From: a bacterium
Lineage (GTDB): Bacteria; UBA8248
Assembly: GCA_022828125.1 (NCBI GenBank)
Contig: JAJEJD010000015.1
Span: forward strand, 83,424-147,423
Direction of reading: 5' to 3'
Length of the DNA: 64,000 nt
Made by a program: the position numbers and the translations under genes. The notes below the pieces were generated by a model. That model ran no database searches and was not told the DNA's origin. It was given only the letters and a program-made list of their open reading frames with translations. Positions 36,419 through 44,022 of the stretch are shown one piece after another. Each line of letters begins with the position of its first letter. The first letter of the stretch is position 1.

Positions 36419-37815
36419 GGGCCCTCTCCCTCGGGAAAGACTTCTTCTACCCGGCACGTCAAGCCGCCTTGCGATAAACGAAGCCGCACGGATTCACCTG
36501 CCCTCACATCTTCGGCCTTTTTCACCAATGCGCCGGCGGGCTCCTTGTAGGCCAGGCTATACCCCCGCGCCAAAACGGCCAGCGGCGATACCAACTCAAG
36601 GCGCCCGGCGGCGGTTTCGAGCGCGTCCGCCCTGTTCTGCAGAAACGACCCGTTCGCTATACGCAAGCGTTTCAGATTATCGTCAAGTTTCGATACGGAT
36701 ACAAGAATTTTCTTTTGGGGCGAGAGGACGCGCAGTCTCGGAACTATCCCGGTCAAATGCGTCCATCTTGTTTGCTGTCGATACTTTGCTTCTCTGCTCA
36801 TGCGCTCATAGAGCGCATCCAGCCGCTGCGCCGATGATTCGAAAGGAGCCTCCGGCCTTCTGAAAGCAGGTTCTCCGCGCAAACGGGAAAACCCGGCCTC
36901 AAGCAAGGCAATGCGGGTTTCCACTGCCCGGCGTGCATCATGGACCAAGCCTGTAATGTCCCGGGCGACACCATGCCAGCCCCTGGCTACTTGCTCCGCC
37001 GCCGCCGTAGGCGTGAGCGCCGATCCATCGGCGGCCAAGTCACTGAGCGAGGTATCGACCTCATGCCCTACCGCCGAAATGAGAGGCGTTCCGCATCCGG
37101 CGATCGCCCGAACCACCTCCTCTTCGTTGAACGCCCACAGATCCTCCCGGCTCCCTCCGCCGCGACCTGTGATGATGAGGTCCACAGAACGCCCCATGTC
37201 TGCGAGGCTCTTGTCCGCCCTTTGAATCGCCGCAGCGATGGATGATGCAGCGCCCTCGCCCTGAACCCGGGTGTGAAGGACCACGATTTCGACAATCGGG
37301 GCGCGCTCCTTGAAAACCCGCAGCATGTCCCGGAGGGCGGCGCCTTCCCGGCTCGTCACCAACCCTACGCGGTGGGGGCGGTCGGGAATCTCCTTTTTCC
37401 GCGCGGGATCGAACAAACCTTCTTTTTCCAGTCGTTCGTGCAACTGGCGAAAAGCGACCTCCAGCGCGCCTTCTCCTAAGGGCTCCATGGACAGCGCCGA
37501 TACCTGGAAGCGTCCGTCTTTCTCATAAAGCGTCACCCGGCACCGGAGCATCACGCGCATGCCCACTTCGGGCTCGAAGCGCAGAAAACGCCTTCGGCCC
37601 GAGAACATCACCGCGCTCACCTTGGATGCGGCGTCTTTCAGGTCAAAATAGGAATGCCCCGACGGATAGGTGCGCCAGGAGGAGATTTCCCCCTCGACCA
37701 AAACCTCGCCGAATTCATCTTCCAGCAATTCTTTAACGCGCGCGTTGAGTTGTGAGACGGTGAGCACCGCAGGTGTTGCGCGAGGCGTATTGTCACCCAA
37801 AAGGTCTACATTCAT
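36415..37815 (-). CDS. xseA: exodeoxyribonuclease VII large subunit
   Basis: The 466-residue protein has the N-terminal OB domain (LVEGEISSWRTYPSGHSYFD), the catalytic domain (VGLVTSREGAALRDML, IITGRGGGSREDLWAFNEEE) and a C-terminal coiled coil. It degrades single-stranded DNA with XseB. It lies 13 bases after folD. Confidence 0.96.
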   Translation of the reverse strand: MNVDLLGDNTPRATPAVLTVSQLNARVKELLEDEFGEVLVEGEISSWRTYPSGHSYFDLKDAASKVSAVMFSGRRRFLRFEPEVGMRVMLRCRVTLYEKDGRFQVSALSMEPLGEGALEVAFRQLHERLEKEGLFDPARKKEIPDRPHRVGLVTSREGAALRDMLRVFKERAPIVEIVVLHTRVQGEGAASSIAAAIQRADKSLADMGRSVDLIITGRGGGSREDLWAFNEEEVVRAIAGCGTPLISAVGHEVDTSLSDLAADGSALTPTAAAEQVARGWHGVARDITGLVHDARRAVETRIALLEAGFSRLRGEPAFRRPEAPFESSAQRLDALYERMSREAKYRQQTRWTHLTGIVPRLRVLSPQKKILVSVSKLDDNLKRLRIANGSFLQNRADALETAAGRLELVSPLAVLARGYSLAYKEPAGALVKKAEDVRAGESVRLRLSQGGLTCRVEEVFPEGEGP

Positions 37816-37828
37816 CCGAAAGCCTTTA

Positions 37829-38701
37829 TCAGCTCGATGCCCCCGCTTCCTGCGACTTGAGAGAATACGCTTGGGTCGTGTTCATCATCAGCATGGCGAC
37901 CGTCATGGGCCCCACGCCGCCCGGCACCGGCGTAATGGCGGAAACCTTTTCGAGCAACGGTTCGAAATCACAATCCCCGACCAATTCCCCGTCCACCCGG
38001 TTGATGCCGACGTCGACCACCACCGCGCCTTCGCGTACCATATCCGCCGTCAGGAATTTCGGCCGCCCCATGGCGGCCACGACGATGTCCGCTTCTCTGG
38101 TAATTGCGGGAATATCGCGCGTCCGGGAGTGGCACACCGTAATCGTCGCGTTCTCATGCATCATCAGAATGGCCAGGGGAAGCCCCACGATCTTGCTGCG
38201 CCCGATGATGGCGGTTTTCTTCCCTTCCAGGCCGATATCGTAGAACTTCAGAATCTCGAGCACGCCTGCGGGCGTGCAGGGCTTGAGCGTACCCTGCTTG
38301 AGCGCCAGCTTTCCGAAATTTTCCGGGTGAAAGACATCGGCGTCTTTTTGGGGGGATACCCTGCGCAGCACCTCTTCTTCGTTCAAGCCTCCTGGAAGCG
38401 GCAACTGCACCAGCATCCCGTCCACTTTCTCATCGCGGTTCAAGTCTTCGATGAGCGAGACGATATCCTGCTGGCTCGTATCCTCGGGCAAATGGTGATC
38501 GAAAGTCGTAATGCCGAGTTTCTTGGCGGAACGACCTTTGATGCGGACATACACCTGAGAGGCCGGGTCCTCGCCCACGAGAACCACGGCGAGCCCCGGA
38601 GGCCTGCCCATCCGGGGAAGGAGGGCGTCGATGGAGGCTTTCAATTCCTCCATCACCTTATCCGCCACGGGTTTACCTTCGAGAAGCAGGGCTTGTGCCA
38701 T
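37829..38701 (-). CDS. folD: methylenetetrahydrofolate dehydrogenase / methenyl-THF cyclohydrolase
   Basis: Start at ATG 38701 with AAGGA upstream. The 290-residue bifunctional enzyme has the catalytic Lys in YVRIKGRSAKKLGI, the QLPLPGGLNEEEVL motif and the NADP segment AIIGRSKIVGLPLA, ending with TPVPGGVGPMTVAMLM. It supplies 5,10-methenyl- and 10-formyl-THF. First gene of the operon running to tlyA. Confidence 0.96.
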   Translation of the reverse strand: MAQALLLEGKPVADKVMEELKASIDALLPRMGRPPGLAVVLVGEDPASQVYVRIKGRSAKKLGITTFDHHLPEDTSQQDIVSLIEDLNRDEKVDGMLVQLPLPGGLNEEEVLRRVSPQKDADVFHPENFGKLALKQGTLKPCTPAGVLEILKFYDIGLEGKKTAIIGRSKIVGLPLAILMMHENATITVCHSRTRDIPAITREADIVVAAMGRPKFLTADMVREGAVVVDVGINRVDGELVGDCDFEPLLEKVSAITPVPGGVGPMTVAMLMMNTTQAYSLKSQEAGASS

Positions 38702-38754
38702 GTTCATCCTTCATCATCGGGCGCGCCGGCGGCGGACTTTATTCCATTCGGCGA

Positions 38755-39726
38755 CTATACCAGAATCTTTCCGTCCTGGATGATCATCTGCTCATCCGCC
38801 CACACGGTGGGATTGTCGAAAATCATGTCGATGTGGAGCGGGGCTTCGACCACGCCCCCGATGCTGCCGCTGTCGCCCACCGCCATGTGGCACGTGCCCC
38901 ACGTCTTTTTCGCCTCGCGCATCGTCTCCCGGGGGCGGCATGCCGGATTCGTGCCGATGGCGAATTCCGCCACGTTCTTCGCCAGGTCCCCGTTCTCATC
39001 CAGCAGTTTCCAGAACCTGTCCGCGGCGGCGCTTCCGGTGATGGACGCCACCTTGCCGTCCTTGATCTCGAGACGCATGGGCTCCGTGACGAAGCCCAAA
39101 TCCTTTCGCTCGATGGAGAAAGGATTCACCATCACGCCGTTCGACGTGCCCTCCAGGGGGCTCATGGCCGCTTCTCCATCGGGACACGCCGCAAATTCCC
39201 CGGATTTCCTCGCCACGCCGATGAGCGGGAAGCAGGTCCTTCCCTCCAGTGAAAATTCCATGTCGCACCCGTCCGGCGTCGTGAACCGGCCCGTTTTGGC
39301 TTCGGTGTAAATGTCGGAAATCGTCCGGGTGACCCGGGCGACCTCGTCGTAATCGGCCAGGGCGCCGCCCGCGACCATCATGTCCTCGCGCCACCCCCAC
39401 ATGTCCAGGACGCGCGCGCCCTGCCTGAGCGCGTTCCTCGCCGTCTCGGTATGAATGGTGGCGAAGCTGGTCTGGAGTATCACCACATCCGATGCCGCCA
39501 TCGCCGCCCCCACGTGCGGCAGCGGGTCGATTCCCCCGTTCATATGGGGGGGCATGTGCATGACGGACAGTTTGGCGCCCGCGCCGCTCAAGGCATGCGC
39601 CAGCGCTTCGGTGACCGAAGCGGGGCGATCCGAATCCGTCACGAGAAGCACCAATTCGCCCTCTTTCACGTCAAGAACCTGCTCTACGATTCGTCTGGCG
39701 GTAGGCGCCATGTTGAATTTCACCAT
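38755..39726 (-). CDS. M29 aminopeptidase / NicX-like metal-dependent hydrolase
   Basis: The 323-residue protein resembles the thermophilic aminopeptidase T (M29) fold also used by 2,5-dihydroxypyridine dioxygenase NicX. Visible segments are VKEGELVLLVTDSDRPASV, LEGTSNGVMVNPF, AEFAIGTNPAC (metal Glu), and a terminal GGVVEAPLHIDMIFDNPTV (His and Asp ligands). It is either a peptidase or a ring-cleavage enzyme; the sequence does not decide. It sits 53 bases upstream of folD. Confidence 0.78.
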   Translation of the reverse strand: MVKFNMAPTARRIVEQVLDVKEGELVLLVTDSDRPASVTEALAHALSGAGAKLSVMHMPPHMNGGIDPLPHVGAAMAASDVVILQTSFATIHTETARNALRQGARVLDMWGWREDMMVAGGALADYDEVARVTRTISDIYTEAKTGRFTTPDGCDMEFSLEGRTCFPLIGVARKSGEFAACPDGEAAMSPLEGTSNGVMVNPFSIERKDLGFVTEPMRLEIKDGKVASITGSAAADRFWKLLDENGDLAKNVAEFAIGTNPACRPRETMREAKKTWGTCHMAVGDSGSIGGVVEAPLHIDMIFDNPTVWADEQMIIQDGKILV

Positions 39727-40427
39727 TTCATCACCCCTGCATTCTGGAAACTAAAATTGACGATGCCTCGATTCGAAATGAACCAGTTGCCGGCGGAACA
39801 GCTTGTTGAATCACCGCATTACGGGGTTGTTGAAAGACCCCTCCTCGCTCGGGGCAGGCTCCGTCGTTCCCCGACACCCTTCACCCTGAGTAGCGGCCCT
39901 TCGACTTCGCTCGGGACAAACTCCGCCCCCCACCTTCCTCACCCTGAGTAGCGGCGAAGCCGCGTATCGAAGGGCGGCACTGAACGTATTGAATGTCAAT
40001 CGCGCCCATTGCGAAAGCGATTGCTCCGCATGCCGGGAGGCGCCTCCCATCCTTCGATACGGCGCTTGCGCGCCTACTCAGGATGAGGTTTTATGGCTAC
40101 CTGCGCGGCAGGAAGGAGTACCGCCGCGTAACCTCCGATACCGCTCGCTTCCGCCCTGACCCCCGCGGCCGCTCGTTACGGGGCGTCGCTTTCACCCCCC
40201 TCGCAGGGAGCTTTTCTAAAAAGCACCCCCCCCTCATCCCGGTAAGGGCGCATCGCCTTTTCATACCCCCCTGACAAGGGGGGGTAGGGGGGGTTGCTCT
40301 TTTGATAAAGACTTTTTCAACAACCCCATTATAGGGGGCTGAGAAACATGGTCGCAAGGGCGAGGCTTCATATGAGAAAATCAGTCGGAACTCTTTGATT
40401 CCCTGAATCGAATAGGCGAGCACAGGT
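39727..40427. repeat. 701-bp intergenic patchwork of repeats, including truncated MITE copy 3 (40223-40297)
   Basis: No gene is seen. The stretch holds an inverted TTGTTGAAAGACCCC tag (~39826), two CACCCTGAGTAGCGGC units (39888 and ~39939) with GTATCGAAGGGC, a related CCTTCGATACGGCGCTTGCG (40054) that recurs inverted near 50470, a MITE copy whose left arm has decayed (40223-40297), and a CTTTTTCAACAACCCC tag (40312-40327). Confidence 0.72.
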
Positions 40428-40844
40428 ATGAATCCCCCCAGAAATCCTTATCTTACGGTGGACGTCATCATCGAGATCGAGGATGAGAACGGCGAGCAAG
40501 GGGTCGTGATGATTGAGCGGAAAAATCCGCCCTACGGCTGGGCGCTGCCGGGCGGATTCGTGGACTACGGGGAATCGCTCGAGGCGGCGGCCGTTCGGGA
40601 AACCGAAGAGGAGACCTCTTTGGAGGTGGAACTGATCCGCCAGTTTCATGCCTACAGCGACCCCGGGCGCGATGAGAGGCAGCACAACGTCACGGTCGTT
40701 TTCATCGCAAGGGTTCTTGGCGGCGCGCTCGAAGCGCGAGACGATGCGAGACGCGCAGGCGTTTTTAGCGAAAACTCCCTGCCCCCTGAAATCGCATTTG
40801 ATCACGCGGACATTCTAAGCGATTATTTTTCAAAGAAGTATTAG
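40428..40844 (+). CDS. Nudix hydrolase
   Basis: The 138-residue protein has the Nudix box starting at Gly43: [20 protein letters not shown], with Glu49, Arg57, Glu58, Glu61 and Glu62 in register; the usual Gly near its end is Ser64. Composition ([15 protein letters not shown]) matches ADP-ribose or NADH-type pyrophosphatases. It cleaves nucleoside diphosphate derivatives; substrate not known. Confidence 0.9.
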   Translation: MNPPRNPYLTVDVIIEIEDENGEQGVVMIERKNPPYGWALPGGFVDYGESLEAAAVRETEEETSLEVELIRQFHAYSDPGRDERQHNVTVVFIARVLGGALEARDDARRAGVFSENSLPPEIAFDHADILSDYFSKKY

Positions 40845-40957
40845 CGTGACCCGCTTGGGCGAAAGGCGTATCGAAACACACTGTGCTATCATGGACGAAT
40901 AACGCGGGGGAACACGCCAGTTTCCCCGATTTTTCTTTGACTTAAGGTTTACAAGCC

Positions 40958-41665
40958 ATGAGTGGACTCCTCGGAAGTTTCGGGCGCGGATTCGAGTCGA
41001 TGCGAAAGGACATCGCCGCCGTCATGGAGCGCGACCCCGCCTGCAGGTCGAAACTGGAGGTGATCCTCTGCTATCCGGGATTCCACGCCGTCTGCCTGCA
41101 CCGGATGGCCCACTACTTCTGGAAGCGGGGATTCCTCCTCCTCGCGCGCTGGCTGAGCCACTGGAACCGGTTCATCACGGGCATCGAAATTCACCCCGGC
41201 GCCCGAATCGGCGAAGGGCTTTTCATCGACCACGGGATGGGCGTCGTGATCGGTGAAACGACGCATATCGGGAAAAACTGCACCATCTACCAGGGGGTGA
41301 CGCTCGGCGGCGTGAGCCTCAAGAAAGAAAAAAGGCATCCCTCTCTGGAGGACAACGTCGTCGTCGGCGTCGGCGCCCGGGTTCTTGGTCCGCACGTCAT
41401 CGGCGCAGGCAGCCGCATCGGCGCCAGTTCGGTCGTCATCTCGGACGTGCCGCCCGGCTGCACGGTCGTCGGCGTGCCCGCGCGCATCGTCTACCGGGAG
41501 GGACAAGGCAAAACGGACGACCTGCTCCCCGTTTCTTTCGAGCACCACGAGTTGCCCGACCCGGTGGAGGCGGCCATTCAGGCTTTGAACCAGCGCATCG
41601 CGGCCCTCGAGCGAGAACTGGCCCAGGCGCGGGAGCCGACACGGGAAAAACAAGAGACTCCATGA
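40958..41665 (+). CDS. cysE: serine O-acetyltransferase
   Basis: A 235-residue CysE/EpsC-type protein: [20 protein letters not shown], the hexapeptide left-handed beta-helix [20 protein letters not shown] with catalytic His, and [20 protein letters not shown]. It acetylates serine for cysteine synthesis. It overlaps iscS by four bases, linking cysteine supply to desulfurase use. Confidence 0.94.
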   Translation: MSGLLGSFGRGFESMRKDIAAVMERDPACRSKLEVILCYPGFHAVCLHRMAHYFWKRGFLLLARWLSHWNRFITGIEIHPGARIGEGLFIDHGMGVVIGETTHIGKNCTIYQGVTLGGVSLKKEKRHPSLEDNVVVGVGARVLGPHVIGAGSRIGASSVVISDVPPGCTVVGVPARIVYREGQGKTDDLLPVSFEHHELPDPVEAAIQALNQRIAALERELAQAREPTREKQETP

Positions 41666-42831
41666 ACACCATATACATGGACCACAACGCGACCACCCCG
41701 ATGCGGCCCGAGGTTCTGGCCGCGATGCAGCCCTATCTCGGCGAGAAATTCGGAAACCCGAACAGCATCCACCGGTACGGCCGTGAAACCAGAATCGCGA
41801 TTGAAAACGCCCGCGATCATGCGGCAGCCCTCATCGGTGCCGTTGACAGCGATGAAATCTTCTTCACCTCCGGCGGGACGGAGAGCGACAACTGGGCGCT
41901 CCGGGGCGTCATCTCCGCTTCCCACGGAGAAAGCCACATCGTCACCACGGCAATCGAGCACGAGGCCGTGCTCGCGACATGCCAGACCCTGGTGGCGGAG
42001 GGGGCGAAAGTCACCTACGTGAAGCCGAACCGCAAAGGACGCGTCATAGCCCAAGACGTGGCGGCGGCAATCCGGCCGGATACCAAAATCGTGTCCGTCA
42101 TGTGGGGCAACAACGAGGTCGGCACGGTTCAGCCGATCCATGAGATCGGCGCGATTTGCAAGGAACACGGCATCCTGTTCCACACCGACGCCGTGCAGGC
42201 GCTTGGCAAGGTGGAGGTCGACGTGGAGCGCGCCGGCGTGTCTTTGCTTTCCGCCACCGGGCACAAAATCAACGCCGCCAAGGGCGCGGGGTTCTTGTAC
42301 GTCAAAAAAGGAACCGAGCTCGACCCCTTCATGACCGGAGGCGGGCAGGAGCAGAAGCTGCGCTCGGGCACGGAGAACGTGGCCGGCATCGTGGCGCTGG
42401 GAGAGGCCTGCCGCATCGCGAAAGAAGAAGGCCCGCAATCCGCAAAGAACGTCGCCGCCCTCAGGGACCGGCTCGAAAACGAAATCTGCGAGCACGTTCC
42501 CGATGTCTTGATCAACGGCGACACGGCGCACAGGCTTCCCGGCACGTCGAACCTGGGCTTCATCGGCGCGGAAGGGGAAACGCTCCTGATCCGACTCGAT
42601 CTGGAGGGCATCGCCGTAAGCACCGGGGCGGCCTGCAGTTCGGGTTCTCCCGAGCCCAGCCACGTTCTGCTGGCGATGGATTTGCCCCAGGAAACCGTGC
42701 AGGGCTCGCTCAGGTTCAGCCTCGGCTACGGCAACTCGGATGCGGATATCGACAGGCTGCTCGAAGTGCTGCCCGAAGCCGTCAGCAAGGTGCGCGAGAT
42801 GGCGCCGCGCCTCAAATCAACAAAAACGTGA
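41662..42831 (+). CDS. iscS: cysteine desulfurase (NifS/IscS type)
   Basis: The 389-residue PLP enzyme has [14 protein letters not shown] at the N-terminus, the Schiff-base Lys202 (TGHKI) and active-site Cys325 ([15 protein letters not shown]). It abstracts sulfur from cysteine as a persulfide for FeS clusters, thiouridine (ThiI at 58697) and possibly selenium delivery. It is followed in the same frame by TGA and the iscU-like gene. Confidence 0.95.
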   Translation: MNTIYMDHNATTPMRPEVLAAMQPYLGEKFGNPNSIHRYGRETRIAIENARDHAAALIGAVDSDEIFFTSGGTESDNWALRGVISASHGESHIVTTAIEHEAVLATCQTLVAEGAKVTYVKPNRKGRVIAQDVAAAIRPDTKIVSVMWGNNEVGTVQPIHEIGAICKEHGILFHTDAVQALGKVEVDVERAGVSLLSATGHKINAAKGAGFLYVKKGTELDPFMTGGGQEQKLRSGTENVAGIVALGEACRIAKEEGPQSAKNVAALRDRLENEICEHVPDVLINGDTAHRLPGTSNLGFIGAEGETLLIRLDLEGIAVSTGAACSSGSPEPSHVLLAMDLPQETVQGSLRFSLGYGNSDADIDRLLEVLPEAVSKVREMAPRLKSTKT

Positions 42832-42840
42832 GAAGAACCT

Positions 42841-43233
42841 TTGGCTCCACGAGACGACTACCACTATAACGAGACGGTGCTCCGCCACATTGCCGACCCG
42901 CGTAACATCGGCGTCATCGAAGACGCGGACGCCGAGGGGAGCGGGACGAACCCCGCCTGCGGCGATGAGGTGACGCTTTACCTCAAATTCGAGGGCGAGG
43001 CGGTCTCGGACGCCAGGATCAGGATTCTCGGCTGCGGGGCGATCACCGCCGCCATGAGTTCCCTGACGGACATGGTGCGCGGAAAAACCGCGGAGGAACT
43101 CGGGCGAATCACCGCGGAGGAGATCGCGCAAAGCGTCGGCGGCCTCCCCACCCACAAACGCCACTGCGCCACCCTCGCCCGGCGCGTGCTGCAAAACGCG
43201 CTCAAATCGAGAAGCTTAAAGAACTCTCCATGA
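42841..43233 (+). CDS. iscU: IscU/NifU-like iron-sulfur scaffold
   Basis: TTG start at 42841, after AGAAGAA. The 130-residue protein has the three scaffold cysteines: NPACGDEVTL, ILGCGAITAAMSS and HKRHCATLA. It assembles FeS clusters with the upstream desulfurase. The stop of iscS lies ten bases upstream in the same frame. HscA/HscB and ferredoxin partners are not present. Confidence 0.92.
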   Translation: MAPRDDYHYNETVLRHIADPRNIGVIEDADAEGSGTNPACGDEVTLYLKFEGEAVSDARIRILGCGAITAAMSSLTDMVRGKTAEELGRITAEEIAQSVGGLPTHKRHCATLARRVLQNALKSRSLKNSP

Positions 43234-43691
43234 GGCCATCTCTATCGGTCAAAGTCCTGGAACTGGACGCCTTGAAGCTCTGGGCGCTTCGCACGGACGC
43301 GCCCGCGACGCCTGAGACCATCGGCCTCACCCAGGCGCGCCTGCTCAGGATCTGCGCGAACCTCCCCCGCATCGGCCCCGCTTGCGGACTCGACCATGGA
43401 GAGGGGGGATATGAAGCGTGCCGGCGAGCGCTTTCGGATCTCCCAAGACCTGAAGAACTTTACGAGACGAACTTACCAGGCGGATGGCACGCCGTGGGTA
43501 CGCACATGGGGGGATACGAGGCGCTCAGGCTTACGTTGGGCGAGATGCTCGAACAATGGCTGCCGCACAGCGGATTCAGGAGAAGGGAAGGTCCGCTGGT
43601 GTACCGTTACCTGACCGACCCCCGCGAAACGGCGGAGGCTGAACTCAGAACCGAAATCTGCGTGCCCGTACAGCCCGACCCGATTGAGTAG
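43230..43691 (+). CDS. GyrI-like effector-binding domain protein
   Basis: The 153-residue protein resembles the C-terminal ligand-binding domain of AraC-type regulators and GyrI/SbmC: ACGLDHGEGGYEACRRALSD, GGWHAVGTHMGGYEALRLTL and the terminal AELRTEICVPVQP. No helix-turn-helix is present, so it is a stand-alone binding domain. Overlaps iscU by four bases, last gene of the cysE operon. Confidence 0.8.
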   Translation: MRPSLSVKVLELDALKLWALRTDAPATPETIGLTQARLLRICANLPRIGPACGLDHGEGGYEACRRALSDLPRPEELYETNLPGGWHAVGTHMGGYEALRLTLGEMLEQWLPHSGFRRREGPLVYRYLTDPRETAEAELRTEICVPVQPDPIE

Positions 43692-43796
43692 CCTCGGACA
43701 GGCACAGAGGCCTGTCCCTACGGAAACCGCGTGTATCGCCGTAGGGGCGGCCCCCCGTGGCCGCCCGCGGTCTGCCACCCGATAAGAGAGGAGATT

Positions 43797-43945
43797 CACT
43801 CCCCCCTTGAGGGGGAGTCGAGGAAGCCGAGCGGTTTGTGCGAAGGCTGACTCGGTGGGGGGACATTCCACAGATAAAAGCTCCCCCCACCGGCGCGACT
43901 TCGGGCTTCGCCCTTGTCTTGCCGACTCCCCCTCAAGGGGGGAGT
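43797..43945. repeat. ~148-bp inverted-repeat element, family 2, copy 1
   Basis: Ends are ACTCCCCCCTTGAGGGGGAG and its complement; inside lies a second pair (TGGGGGGACATTCCACAGA ... CTCCCCCCACCG). A closely similar element of the same length is at 60237-60385. The gap 43692-44022 also holds looped palindromes at 43697-43718 (GGACAGGC/GCCTGTCC) and 43742-43766 (GGGGCGGCC/GGCCGCCC), and no gene. Confidence 0.78.
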
Positions 43946-44022
43946 GGTTTCCTTTTTCATCGTACGGGAATGACCCTCAAAGGTGGGAGTCAATCGGGCG
44001 GACATGCAGATATTCGAGCAGG

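Noticed and set aside
42829..42843. TGA between iscS and iscU is in the same frame as both genes, suggesting another Sec read-through fusion
   Set aside because: Both proteins have their normal family lengths, no conserved Cys is expected at this point, no SECIS-like hairpin follows and a TTG start with a purine-rich RBS is present.
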